Shown here: piece after piece, positions 41,860 through 53,102 of the stretch
How positions within the stretch are numbered: position 1 is the stretch's first letter
Layout: every line of letters starts with the position of its first letter
From: Tretioscincus oriximinensis
Taxonomy: Eukaryota; Chordata; Lepidosauria; Squamata; Gymnophthalmidae
Direction: 5' to 3'
DNA length: 64,000 nucleotides
Assembly: GCA_022410635.1 (NCBI GenBank)
Contig: JAJVDF010000432.1
Location: forward strand, 84,196 to 148,195
Made by a program: the position numbers and the translations under genes
Notes under the pieces: generated by a model
The model's database searches: none
Told to the model about the DNA's origin: nothing
Seen by the model: only the letters and a program-made list of their open reading frames with translations

Positions 41860-42275
41860 TTGCTCACCACGTTATTAAGATGCCTGCACATCTGAGGCAG
41901 CCGTATCGTCAGAATACGGACACCTGTAAACTCTGACTCCCATCAAGAACTCACACAGAGGCCATAAACTTAGATCGTGAGGCAAGATCCAGGAGGTCCT
42001 CGTGGGCCATGGAAGCCTCCAGAGCACCCCTGTACAGCAGTTTTTATTGACTCCAAGAAAGACGTGTACAGGAAGAGTGATGTCAGAAAGTGGGAGTTCA
42101 GAAGGTGTGGTTTGGGGCAGACTGGAGGTGGATCCAGGTTGTGACACCTGTGTGATGCGTCTCCCTCCTCCCAAGGGGCGCAGCCTGTGTCAGGAAGTAT
42201 CCAAATATGGGTATGGATTGAGCAATACAAGATTGACCCTTTAGGCTTCCAGGACCTGTGACCTGTCACACACTC
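41860..42275 (-). mobile_element. Possible solo LTR of an endogenous retrovirus
   Basis: A discrete segment of about 415 bp, markedly richer in GC than its flanks. Read on the minus strand it starts TGTGTGACAGGTCACAGG, has AATAAA near 42045 two-thirds of the way along, followed by a GC-rich stretch as in an R-U5 region. There is no protein-coding part on either side. Exact ends and a target duplication were not found, so the call is by general resemblance only. Confidence 0.35.
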
Positions 42276-43969
42276 CAAGGTAGAAGGATGAACAAAAGGC
42301 TTCCTCTTGCCTTTCTTAGGCAAATGACTCATGCCATTAATCCGTGGCTTCAGATACAATGGGATGCCCTTTGGAACAATAGGCTAAGGAGTGTTACTAA
42401 ATGGGAACTGCTCCAGGGCAGGAAGAGAGAGATTAGCTCTCTTGCAACACCCTGTAGTGGCAATTTCCCCCCAAATTTTACATCCAAGCTGCCTGGGCTT
42501 CTGGGGGCCAATTCTTGTATATATTTATATCAAACATATTAATGCCAATTAATATATCACGTATGGTGAACCCCGACATTCTATGATGCATTTGTTTGGT
42601 CTCTAGAACTTTGGCAGTTGCATTAAGAAACCTCAGCAGACCAAAAATTACAATTTTAAAAAAAATTAGTTTAAAGTTTTCTCTAGCTTAAAATCTGCTC
42701 CTATGTCTTCTGTTAAACGTAAGAGCAAATGTTACTTTTCAAGAGAGGTACAGAGACAGTGTGACTTTGATGATTCTCCTTCATCTCTCAGTGACTAATA
42801 CTATGGAGACATTGTTCTATAAGTACATTTCTTCCTATTTCTGAAGGTGATTCCAAAAAGTAACATTAGGCAACTTTTGCTTGGTCCTTTTGACATTCTC
42901 AAGAAGAGTTCCCCAGGGACTGAGTCTTAAAGAATTACAGCGGTTATCAATTTGCTACTTAGCCCAATTCAAGGTATTGTCATTGACAAAGTTCTGAAGG
43001 AGCACCTTTTTCCCATACAGACTGTTCATTAAGATAATAACACGGAGGGTCTTCTTGTAATTCCATTACCCTTGAATATACTGAGGACTGAGAAATACAA
43101 GAAAAGCCTTCCAGAAGAAGATACACACCAGGAGCCAGTTCTGTATGATTTCAGCAACTGTTTAAAATATACCTTCTTGACCAGGACCTTTAGCTGTTAA
43201 TTCTTCAGAGTAATACTGCCAAGTGCACACTTGGGAGGGAGGTTGTCAACATGTTTTCAAATTTGTTTTCCATCCATGTGCTGTGATCCACTTTGAGAAC
43301 TTTGGGTTCTCAAAGATACTTACCAGAATTTTTAAAATAAATAAAATAAAAAAATCTTGATTTATTGGAATTGAACTGAGAAGATACCTTCATAATTCTG
43401 CACTGATACTTCCCATGGTGTTCTATAGGACTTACATTTTATCTCCCACAAATAACCTCTTATCTGGTTGGTAGCTTGCAAATATGTTTTCATAAGCATT
43501 TTTTTCATCCAGTATAGGGGGACAGCTTTTCTTTGATGTCATGATCTTCAATCACAAATGTTATCTTTCAGTAGTCCTTGACTCCTTGGACTAAAGATGT
43601 CAAAATGCATTTTCACTTATTACTAGTGTTCCTTTTAGTTTCAACACAAGATGGCGCCCTTTCCACAGGCTTTTCAAAAATAGTTCCATGCTGTGTGTAG
43701 CTTTAAATAAATATAAATAAATAAATAAATGCAGAACACAGTATCGTTTTCAGCTTCTTTTCAGTATCTTTTTTTCTTCTTCTCTCCATTCTGGAGCAAA
43801 CAAAAGTGGGAATAACTATTACATTAAAATGCATTAAAATATCTTAGTTGTGCATATAGTTGTTGCTGCTTTTCAAGGCTATAATTTAGCTTTACACACA
43901 CATGCACACATGTGTAGCACTGTGTTTAAGACTGTATATATGTGTAGGAAGAGAGAATGTGTTCAGAGA
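42276..43969. other. Intergenic sequence without recognised gene
   Basis: Contains a decayed L2-like fragment around 42950-43060 (CAATTCAAGGTATTG, AAGGAGCACCTTTTTCCCAT) and an (AAAT)n tract near 43705-43730. Nothing else recognised. Confidence 0.35.
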
Positions 43970-44098
43970 GGCTGCATCTGGCTTGTTTATTTCACAGTAT
44001 TTGAATAATCAGAAATAAAGCATGGACATTCTTGGGACTGCTTTATCCAAGACTATTAAAAATATAGTAGAATAATTAGGCAAGATGTAGAAATAGCC
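43970..44098. repeat. Relative of the 20387-type palindromic element
   Basis: AGGCTGCATCTGGCTTGTTT and ATTTCACAGTATTTGAATAA at the left face TAGTAGAATAATTAGGCAAG and ATGTAGAAATAGCC at the right. This is a diverged copy of the family at 20387-20537. Confidence 0.4.
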
Positions 44099-44310
44099 AA
44101 AAATTCAACAATCCTGTAACAAGAGTATATTCACAAATAAATATGATAAAAATCATTTCTGCATTGTGACATGCATTGTCTCACTTCTAATGTGGTTCAA
44201 CCTGCTTAATGCTGACACATGCTGCTGCAACTACTCTGGATCAAGATAATACAGACTTTAAGATAGATCTAGCATAATAATGGAATGGGATATATTGGTA
44301 AGTGTTACTA

Positions 44311-44610
44311 GAATAAGAATAAGAAGCTGTTTTTATACTCCGCCCTTCTGACCCGAAGACATTCAGAGTGGTTTACAGTATTATTTTTTATCTAAAGGCT
44401 TACATCTATCTTCCTCACCAGGTTAATGGTGGTACTCATTTATCTAATTGCAATTTTACTATCTTTCAAATAGCTGGGTAGTCTAGAGCTGGAGGCCAGT
44501 AAAGGGTGCTTACCCTGCTCCATGTCCAACATAGGGCCTAGAAACTGGATCTCTCAGTTGAAAGATGGGTTCTAGCAACTACGCCATTTGTACCTAGAAA
44601 CTATGCTATT
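44311..44610 (-). repeat. SINE-like interspersed repeat, decayed
   Basis: Begins AGAATAAGAAGCTGTTTTTA and TACTCCGCCCTTCTGACCCG, the reversed 3' end of squamate SINEs, followed by about 250 bp ending in CTAGCAACTACGCCATT. Head boxes are not clear. Confidence 0.4.
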
Positions 44611-44939
44611 TTTCTGAACTGCCATGCAAAGCAAACACTTTAACTTTTGGATGTTTTTAAAGCATCACTTGGACTGAATGCATTTTGATGCTGATGTCCA
44701 TGTGACTCAAAAGACAATGGAGAAAACCTTGACACAATGGTATGAAAATTCTTTGCCAGTGTGACCCAAAGTTATGTAAACACAACATTTGGCACTGAGA
44801 TCCCCCAAGAGCAACAATCCATAGTCACATCTAATTGCATTAGGGTTTTACTCTGGATTTTTTTTTGCCAGCCTTTCCTCCCTTTCTCATGGGAGTCACA
44901 AGGCAGACCGAGTAATAGCCTTCTAAGCAGAATGGAAAG

Positions 44940-45202
44940 GATTCTTACTTCCTGAAGAGGTGATGGTAGCTAACAGCTTGAATAACTTCAGGACAGGACT
45001 AGACAGGTTCACGGACACTAGGGTACTAGGATGGATGTCTGGATGTTAGCTCCGGGATGAAGCAATAGGCAGGGCTCCTGAAATACCATTTGCAGGGAGT
45101 CATGAACAGGTGCATATTTTGCTTTCCTCTGTTCAGACTGCCCAGGTGCATCTGGTGGGCCTGTGTGTGAGATCCAGTATGGCTCTTCTTATATTCTTAT
45201 GA
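44940..45202 (+). mobile_element. CR1 3' end fragment
   Basis: Starts within the C-terminal codons (TTACTTCCTGAAGAGGTGAT, i.e. LLPEEVMVANSLNN) and runs through the 3' UTR to CTTCTTATATTCTTATGA. Same subfamily as the copy at 30185-32196. Confidence 0.8.
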
Positions 45203-46299
45203 AGAGGGACTGCTAGGCACGTGACCTTGTATGTGCCACAAGAGGGACTAGGGAAAAACCTAGCACAATTCATAATTTAGCCTATTTGTGGACAACAAAT
45301 AAACAGTTACATGAATTGTAGTATTAGATCTTTAAAGAATAATAAAAACTAGTTAAGTGACTGCCAAATTGCACCTGAATGTGAATTTCCTTTTAAATTC
45401 TCTCTTTTGCTCTCTCAATCATCAATTTATGTCTTTATCACATAGTAGAAAAAAGACAGAAACTTATACCAAGTCCATAAATCAGACAGAAGCTGCATTT
45501 GAGAAACGTGCCTCAGGGCATTTAACAAATTCACAGCAGTCCTGTGGATTTTTCTACCATTTGCTACATGGAAAGAATCATGCAAATGAATACTCAATAG
45601 AATCTGTGCTTAAGTAGGCAAATTGATGCTGTGAGATCTACAGAACAGTGTGCTTATTGTTGTCAGTTGTTGCTCGAAGGATCTTCCCTAGAAAATCCAT
45701 GTGGATTTGAAACTCTGAAAAATATTTTCAGCTTTCTTTTTCATTTCTTGGTGGTATCTGTTCACAGTGGATGAAAGAGAGAAGAAGAGTGTATTTTTAC
45801 AACATTATGGCAGTAAAGCACATATTTTCCATTGAGACTACAAACTTTTCTGGTTCACAAATAAGCACATTCATTACACATGAATAATACTGGATGACAC
45901 ATTTTGGGACTAATTTCATCTGTGCGTTCAATAGAATAGGAAATTCAAAAGTAGTTTAAGGGTTTTTTTATACTGTAAGCAACAGCTATAATAATAACTT
46001 TGAAATTCTTCTCTGGTTTGTCAGAAACAATCTTTTTGGTCACACTGTTTTGCTGCCATTATTCTGTAAGATAAACTACATCGTGTATTATAATAATTTG
46101 CACAGATCTATCCTCATTAAAAGGGTAAAAAATCCTTCCCAACCTCTTCTGTGTGAAACCAATGCTTTCTGTGGAATTATTCTTGGAAGAAAATGTACTA
46201 CATTTTAATAATTATTTTTATTCTATGAAGCAATAATAGTTATTAAACAGTTTAATATAGTTTAATACAGTTTAATACTTACACTGATGATAAACTAAG
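45203..46299. other. Intergenic sequence without recognised element
   Basis: AT-rich. The 45357-45617 open frame (86 codons) shows no domain. Nothing else seen. Confidence 0.4.
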
Positions 46300-46390
46300 G
46301 ACACATCCACATGGCCCTGAATTCACTAAACCTTATTCTGTGTTATATCTTGAGGCAGAGCTTGGCCATCCACGTGCCAGTGTAGATACT
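46300..46390. repeat. Left half of palindromic family C
   Basis: ATCCACATGGCCCTGAATTC, CCTTATTCTGTGTTATATCT and AGAGCTTGGCCATCCACGTG match the left arm of the complete copy at 48528-48685. The right arm is absent. Confidence 0.6.
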
Positions 46391-46657
46391 TATTCTTTTG
46401 TGGCAATCGCAATGGTGGCATCTTACTTGTGAGGAACTCGCCACCGCCATTGCAACATACAGGGACACTGCTGTCTTGCTGATATGGCACCTTGATTTGC
46501 TGTCAGGAGCATGATCTCACATGACTTTGCCCAAGACCTCACCCCAGCAGAAAAAGGCAGAAATATTTGATGGAAAGAAAAGGACCTCATAGATTTGTGC
46601 ACGTGTGGGATTAAATTAATTTAACAACTGGTTCTCTTCTGGGAATGCCCTCTTAAG

Positions 46658-47040
46658 TAGACTGACCAGATTTTTTGAGGCTCAAACTGGGGAAATTAAT
46701 AGTTTGCATATTTGCATAAATATGCAAATAATTTGCATATTTATGAATATGCAAATCACCCACCAGCATGCATACTCCTCCAAAATCCCTGCCCAAGAAA
46801 CCCATGAGAATTTTTTGAATGCGAGATAAATTTGCATTTTTTTATTTTTTACTGAGGAGAGGGTGCCTTCAGGAGATGGCCCCAGTTGCCAGATCCCCCT
46901 GATGGTGATGCAGTGATTAAAAAAAATCATTTTTTCCCAATTTTTTTATTTTTTTTTCTCAGCAAAAAATGGGGAAATGCCCCCCCTCCCCTTGGGAGGC
47001 CGGGGTAGATAACCCAAAACTGGGGCATCTGGTCAGCCTA
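46658..47040. mobile_element. Palindromic family B, copy 3 (long form, 383 bp)
   Basis: Ends TAGACTGACCAGA and GGGGCATCTGGTCAGCCTA, with inner TTTTTCTCAGCAAAAAATGG. Flanks TCTTAAG and GTTTAAG agree at 5 of 7 bases, a worn target duplication. The interior has an extra AT-rich palindromic stretch around 46703-46757 built from TTTGCATA and TATGCAAA. Confidence 0.7.
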
Positions 47041-47239
47041 GTTTAAGTGATGGAATTCCAGGTAGTAGCAACTGGAAATGAAATCCCAAGTTATGTCATT
47101 TCTGGCATGAGGTGAGTCCTGGTAGTTTAACAACTAGTTCACCGAACATTTTTTTTTAAAAAAGGTAGTATTTCTATCAAACTGGTTAAAACTGGCTGAA
47201 TACCACTATTGGTTGAGATGCTCCTAGCAAACTGTGGCT

Positions 47240-47263
47240 CTAACCCTAATCCTAACCCTAACC
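47240..47263. repeat. Short interstitial telomeric repeat
   Basis: CTAACCCTAATCCTAACCCT and AACC: four CCCTAA-type units, one with a substitution (CCTAAT). This is the C-rich strand of the vertebrate telomere repeat, far from any visible chromosome end. Confidence 0.6.
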
Positions 47264-47764
47264 ATTTTGAGTCGGCAAGCGGGGATTGAGCATCTTTCAG
47301 ATATGTAAATAAAGTAGTCCAGCCCTCACAAATGTGGAATTGGCCTTTGTTTTGTGCTTCCTGTCAAAGTGATTTCTTCTTTTTGTTGTTGATTTGATAT
47401 AATCCCATTGAGAAGAAACTATAAACAAAACCAATTTTCTATAGATATCCTCAATTTGATCTGACAAGGAAAGTATAATTCATTTTCCCTTGCTGAATCC
47501 AATATTCTTATCTTTTTCCTGTTCGTTCTTGTAGGCCTGCCAAGGTGATTCCTTTGGTCTGTTCTTGAAAACAAACTGTGTGAAGGACACACACATTTTC
47601 AACTGTTTTAATGATTTATGATAGTTCTGCTCTTATATGTGCTATTCTGGAAGCACGGCTAGGTTCTGATTAAATGTGTTCAAAGTAGTATTGTTCAGCA
47701 GTCAGAGTATTAGAGTAACTAATTTACAAATATCTTTAATAAACTTCATAATCTCAAGTTAGCT

Positions 47765-47945
47765 TTATTTTAAAATGTTTATATATTCCACCCTTTCTCC
47801 TCAAACTGCTCAGGGTCCGGGAAGCTTATACAATTTAAATAATAAAATAACAAAATAGTTAAAACAAATGGCATCAAAGTGATACATAGAAAGAAAACTA
47901 ACAGCCAATGACTGGATAAAGAGAAATGTCTTCAGTAGGCATCAA
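47765..47945 (-). mobile_element. L2-like 3' tail
   Basis: TTTATATATTCCACCCTTTC and CTCAAACTGCTCAGGGTCCG are followed by an AT-rich spacer and AAAGAGAAATGTCTTCAGTA. This is a common reversed LINE 3' end in reptile DNA. Confidence 0.45.
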
Positions 47946-48303
47946 ATATATACACGTTGAGCAGTGACGGCTGGCCTCTGGCTTCATTGTGGCCGCTGGA
48001 CACACCAGAAATTACCAGAAATTAAAATCAATGATAAAATCTCCATAGAAAATAATGGAGAACCATTGGCCAATCATACGCCTTCTTAGAGGAACAGATC
48101 AAGCAGCAACAAATCAAAAAGCTCCAGACAGCTTCTTTTAGTGATGTTTTGGTCGCGGATCCCAGAATGGAACCAATGGGAGGGCTGCCTGGGCGGGGCT
48201 ACAGTCTTTCAGTCTGACTGGAGGTGCCGTTTTGTATTGGCAATTCATCTAACAGACAGAGAGCAAGTCTGGTAAAGCAGGGCCAGATTTAGGCTGCCAA
48301 GGG

Positions 48304-48448
48304 CTGGGTTCTGGTGGCAGCAGCCTCCACATTTAACCACCCTGGGCTGTAGCTGCAGGAGGCCCCAGAAGAAGGAGCTTCCTGCTGGGGTTTCCTGCAG
48401 CTGCTGCCCAGGGCAGCAAAATGTAGAGGCTGCTGCTGCCAGAGCCAG
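48304..48448. repeat. GC-rich palindrome (about 145 bp)
   Basis: The left arm has GGCAGCAGCCTCCACATTT, CCACCCTGGGCTGTAGCTGC and AGGAGGCCCCAG. The right arm mirrors it with CTGGGGTTTCCTGCAGCTGC, TGCCCAGGGCAGCAAAATGT and AGAGGCTGCTGCTGCCAGAG. The centre lies near 48376. The minus-strand open frame crossing it is an effect of the repeat. Confidence 0.7.
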
Positions 48449-48527
48449 GGACAGAAGCTCCTGGGGTGCAGTACGAGGAGCAAGCCATGAGGTAGGTTAC
48501 CTTCCTTCCTCTTTCTTTCTTTTCTTT

Positions 48528-48685
48528 GGCCCTGTCCCCACTGAGCCTTATTCTGGGTTATATCTCGGTACAGAGCTTGGTCATCCACATGCCAGTGTAG
48601 GCCTGCCATAGCCTACACTAGCATGTAGATGGCACATTCCTATTCTGAGATATAGCCATGAAGAAGGCTCAGTGGGGACAGGGCC
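48528..48685. mobile_element. Palindromic family C, complete copy (158 bp)
   Basis: Perfect 22-bp terminal inverted repeats (first bases GGCCCTGTCCCCACTGAG, mirrored at the other end). The inner arms pair GGTTATATCTCGGTACAGAG and GCCAGTGTAGGC with their near complements. A clear target duplication is hidden by flanking pyrimidine runs. Confidence 0.8.
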
Positions 48686-49040
48686 TTTCTGTCCTTTCTC
48701 TCCTTTATTTCTCTCTTCCTTTTTTCTCCTTCCCAGTTCCTTCTTTTTTTCTTCGTCCATCTACCTCCTCTTTGGGCCTTTCCTCCTTGCTTCATAAGGA
48801 GTTGAGTTCTAGATTTCATTTGTGGTGTGTTTAGAGTGTGAATAACCAAAATTATTAGCCTAGTTTTTATTTATTTTACTCCTAATGTGGTTTTTAATTT
48901 TCTGTGGCTGTTCTTTCTTCCCTTTCTTCTTTTTCTTTCTGTCTTTTCTCTTTCCTCCCTTATTTCTATCCTCCTTTTCCTTTTTTCCTCCTTCGACCTT
49001 CCTTCTTTTTTTCTTCCTCTTTCTACCTCCCCTTTGATCC
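48686..49040. repeat. Pyrimidine-rich tracts, duplicated
   Basis: Two blocks of about 100 bp, 48688-48780 and 48938-49040, share the same order of TTTCT, CTTCC and CTCC words, including CTTCTTTTTTTCTTC and CTACCTCC. This points to a direct duplication about 250 bp apart. Open frames here are low-complexity artefacts. Confidence 0.55.
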
Positions 49041-49119
49041 TAATCTGGCTTGAATTCTGCATTTTTAAAAAATGGTTTCTGCTGAGCATATGTCTTTTAT
49101 ATATATATAAAAAACCTTC

Positions 49120-49440
49120 TAATTTGTGTTGAGTTCTAGGTTTTCTAGTGGCAGAATGGTTCTCAGTTGCATTTCTGCCAGCTTTTCAGTGTTTAAGAAC
49201 AATATAAGATCTTCAATTAGACCACCTCTCGAACACCACCTTTCGAGGCTGAAGAGTCCCAAACGTTGCAGATGGATTTCATAAGGGAGGTGCTCCAGTC
49301 CCCTGACCGTTCTAGTTGCCCTTTTCTGCACCTCAGAAATGAGATGTGTGACCAGAATTGTACACAATATTCCTAATGTGGCCTCACCACAGATTTATAA
49401 AGAGGCTAAACAACACTTATTTTTGATCCCTTTCCTGCAC
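49120..49440 (-). mobile_element. CR1 reverse transcriptase C-terminal fragment
   Basis: The minus strand reads EVQKRATRTVRGLEHLPYEI, then HLQRLGLFSLERWCSRGGLI, the CR1 C-terminal block also seen at 31600-31740. It lacks the 3' UTR. Confidence 0.75.
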
Positions 49441-49817
49441 ACTGGTTTGATCAGGTAATCTGATTATAAATGAGTCCCTGAGCCAACTTCCTGTACTAGC
49501 AAAAATGTTTCCTGTGGGCGGGTCACTAAGTGCAGAGTTGTGGAGAATGCATTCTTGCGCCTAGGGCTAGCTGTGGTGCAACCTGGGAGCTGTAGTCTTC
49601 AGGACATCAGGCAAATAGCATTAGAAGTGGAAGAAATAATTATTTTATCAGGAAAAGTATCACCCAGCCAGCAGATATATTTATTTGTTTTTCCTTCTTT
49701 TTAAAGAAGCACAATCGAAAACCATATTAGGTGTGTTATTTATTATTATTTTATAAATACACTTGCTCAATTTACACCCAAATTCAGGAATTGGGAAAAA
49801 TAATGGGGGAAAGAGTG

Positions 49818-49907
49818 GAATAAAGAGGGAAGGACGGAAGGAAGAAAAGAAGAATGGAAAGAAAGAAGGATAGAAGAAAAGAGCAGGAGGGACAGAAGGA
49901 AAGACAA
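49818..49907. repeat. Purine-rich GGAA/GAAA tract
   Basis: About 90 bp of almost pure purines (AAGAGGGAAGGACGGAAGGA and similar). The opposite strand is a pyrimidine run. Confidence 0.6.
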
Positions 49908-50006
49908 AGTGATGTCACTTCCTGTCCCACCCCGGGGAAGTGATGATGCTCCCTGTCTCGCCCCGGAAATGATGTCACTTCCTGTACCGCAACCGGAAGT
50001 GATGTC
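49908..50006. repeat. About 30-bp tandem repeat with ETS- and CRE-like words
   Basis: Three and a half units of roughly GGAAGTGATGTCACTTCCTG followed by TCCCACCCCG. Each carries GGAAGT and TGATGTCA or a variant. It is GC-rich and follows the purine tract directly. Confidence 0.6.
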
Positions 50007-50819
50007 CAAAAAACTGAGGCACGCTTTGTGCGCCAAGAACTCCTGGGTGCACCCCCTCAGAAAAACTGCACCAGCCACCATTGATGTTCAGCCTCTAGAG
50101 GAAATCAGGGGCCATTACTGAGAAGGTAATATAGCTGCTACCCTTCTTATAACTAAAGATGAGCGAATGAAAAAAGAAGATTCCCCTTGGCTCATCTTAA
50201 TTTATGATCTTTCTTCATGTGTGTAAAGTCAAAGCTGTTTAGGGCTTTGTATGTTGCCAAGGTGTCTCTGCCCAAGAAGAACCAAAGTTGGTTGCTTGAA
50301 TTGTTCATATCTTTTAGAACTGGATTAGTAGTCTAGTTGTTAAATTCTACAACAATTGCAGCTAAAAGATCATCTTGAAGGGCAGGTTTGTATAGCGCAC
50401 ATTACAATTACCCAACCTAAGGTTATCAGAGGGTGAGTTGCAGCTGCCAAGTTGTCACTTTCCAGAAAAGACCAAAGTGGGTGAACCAGTCAGAGACAAG
50501 GTCCCTGGCTACTGCTCCAGTTGAGTCTCAAAGGATAGTGATGATTCCAATGCTTGAGGTGAGGGATCAGGGGCCCAGGGATCACAACAACTGAAATTTG
50601 AGAAGTGCAATGGTGATGGTATTTGAAAGAAACTGTCAGTGAAGAACTGAAGACTTTTAACTATTAGCTTCACTTTTTTAAAAAAGAATTTTTATTTCAT
50701 TATGATTATGTGCTTTGGTAGATTAAAGGCAAATGGAAGAAATCAGTTGAAGATAAACCAATGAATCCTTCATTAACTCTGCCCTTGTAATCAGTAATAT
50801 ACAAATATAAGAACATAAG
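50007..50819. other. Intergenic sequence without recognised element
   Basis: Includes a weak L2-like piece around 50100-50300. No gene recognised. Confidence 0.35.
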
Positions 50820-51002
50820 AAATGGTGCAATCTCCTGGTTCGTTTCCACACTTGGACAACCTTGGACCCATCACAGGTTTTCAGAATGCTCTCAGCCCCG
50901 CCTACGTCACAGGGTGTCTGTTGTGGAGAAAGCAACAAAAGCTACTTGAGCGATCCTTTGTTGAAAGGAGAGAACACATTGTTGTTGTTAATATTATTAT
51001 TT
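50820..51002 (+). mobile_element. tRNA-derived SINE, 5' part lost
   Basis: Begins near the B box (CCTGGTTCGTTTCCACACTT), then CTCTCAGCCCCGCCTACGTC, ACAGGGTGTCTGTTGTGGAG and AAGCAACAAAAGCTACTTGA, with a (TTG)n(ATT)n tail. Same family as 36120. Confidence 0.7.
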
Positions 51003-52888
51003 GAGGTTTGTACTTAAATTCTTCTTCAACCCCCCTCTGCAGTCTTGTCAGCCTGTAGCAAAGATGGATCCCTTCTGGCAGGACCCTATCCAAAAAGATA
51101 CATTTCAAAGTAAGGCCTGGCCCAGCAAGGGCCATGATTTCTGCACCAGTGTGCCAGGGATAACACAAAAAGCCGTGAACCTCTGAAGTTTTACTTGCTG
51201 CTCTGTATGCAACAGGCTGTAGCTCTTGGATAGTAAGATTAAAACTAGGATGGGCAAATGGGGCTTCTCTTATGTTCACCTGGTGAGATAAGTTTGGAGT
51301 GGGAGATAGCTACTATGGCAGCAGTGACATGTAGCTGCCCCTCCACTTGGATTATCCCAAGATGTCCAATTAGCATCTCGTAACTGGAGCTTGAGACAAC
51401 GATAAGAGGCAGAATTACAGATTAGTTTTCCATTGCAACTGGTAATCAGAAGCATATATAAAAATATTTCACCACTCATTGTACATCTTTGAGGCCCAAG
51501 TTGAAGCACAAAAAAAGAATTGATCATGCGATTTGGACTTTAAAGAAGCCTGAGTAATGTCTATTTGGATACTTCTTGGTTATTTTGGAAGAATGGATGG
51601 ATCCCAGATACTATTGATGGCTCTTTAATTTTGTATTTCTAGAATGATCTCATGCTTTTTTTAAAGACTCACTTTGCTTTTTTAAAATTAATGCTCATTT
51701 TGTCTTACTTGCCAAATGACTTTTGTGCTATACAATTTAACATTTTAGGATAGCTACAGAGTATATTTCAAAGAAGGTAATTTAATCTTTGTTTTCCACT
51801 TTCTGCTTTTTAAAAGCCTTTGCTTGCTGTTTTCTGATATGCATGATTAGTTCATTGTGAAAAGGTATCCAAAATATAAACATGCCTTTTCTGTAGGAAA
51901 TCTTTAGTCTTCTGTCAAATGTTTAATTTAGCTGACTAACAGTCAAAACCTGTGAGCCAAAAATAAAATAAAACACACAACGAAAAGGAACACTTTCAGT
52001 TCAGTTCCTAAAGCCATTTTGCTATCTCAGAGCATGTCTGGGAGGTGAAGATAAAACATTGTCTTCCTTGTAGGACTGTTGTAATGATTACCGAAATTAA
52101 GTGCTTTCTAGTGTACTGGATACATTCTAGCCTGTGGTATTATCAGTTCCACAGGAACTGGTTCATTCAGAATGAAAAGCTATTTGTATAACCAAGCTTT
52201 CCCTTCTATTCTCTCATTTGCAACATCTTATATCTTCCCCATAAACACCCCCAACGAATAAAGGTGCCGTCAGGGCAAGAGTGGACCTGACTAAGGAAGC
52301 AAGATGCCACCCTTTATACGATGCACTCAGAGACTACTTTGACATAAATAGAATGTCTTCTTCTCATGCAAAGAGGGAGCGCTGAAGGATGAATTGGATT
52401 TAAAGGGCTACAATGCATGATGCTTGGAAACCTGAGGGAAAACAACAATCCTTTCAAATGTTTAATGTTTCAGCTACCTTTCTCCTAGGTTGTGTGAATA
52501 TCAGAAGTAACCCATACAAATGAATCAATTTAATAACTTTGCTTTTCAAAATATCCTGGTTCATGATGACCCTATAGTTGTTTGTCCTAAACAGCACTTG
52601 ATATTCGTTCAAGTGGCTAAGCATAGGCTGAAGAGTACCCAAGTCTGTGATTTTATCAATCTAATTCATTACTGGTCTTTCAACCTTACTTTGCATTTTG
52701 CCATTCTGCCAAGCATTGATATCCTTATCTAATGACTTGTCTCTTCATGGGCCTTTTCATTTTTAAAGTATCTTTATATGATAGTGGAGTTCTAGATCTT
52801 TTTTAAAAAGGCAGAAAATTGCCCATGTCACATTCCTCTTTATGCTTCATTGTTGTTTTTTTAAATGTTTTATTATATTTCCAGACAC

Positions 52889-52889
<1 letters not shown>
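51003..52889. other. Intergenic sequence without recognised element
   Basis: AT-rich DNA, no gene or named repeat seen. Confidence 0.4.
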
Positions 52890-52986
<97 letters not shown>

Positions 52987-53056
52987 NNNNNNNNNNNNNN
53001 NNNNNNNNNNNNNNNNNNNNNNNNNNNNNNNNNNNNNNNNNNNNNNNNNNNNNNNN

Positions 53057-53091
<35 letters not shown>

Positions 53092-53102
53092 TAGTAGTAG
53101 TA
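52890..53102. repeat. (TTA)n microsatellite, assembly gap, (TAG)n microsatellite
   Basis: About 97 bp of nearly pure TTA (52890-52986), then 70 N (52987-53056), then TAG repeats with one slip (53057-53102). The predicted poly-Ile, poly-Leu, poly-Tyr, poly-Val and poly-Ser frames are artefacts. Gap length is probably nominal. Confidence 0.9.

Noticed and set aside
48289..49132. Lys/Glu/Arg-rich and Ser/Phe/Leu-rich frames
   Set aside because: Low-complexity products of pyrimidine and purine tracts and of the palindrome at 48304-48448.
52890..53102. A CRISPR-like or satellite array
   Set aside because: Pure trinucleotide repeat without spacers, in a vertebrate context.
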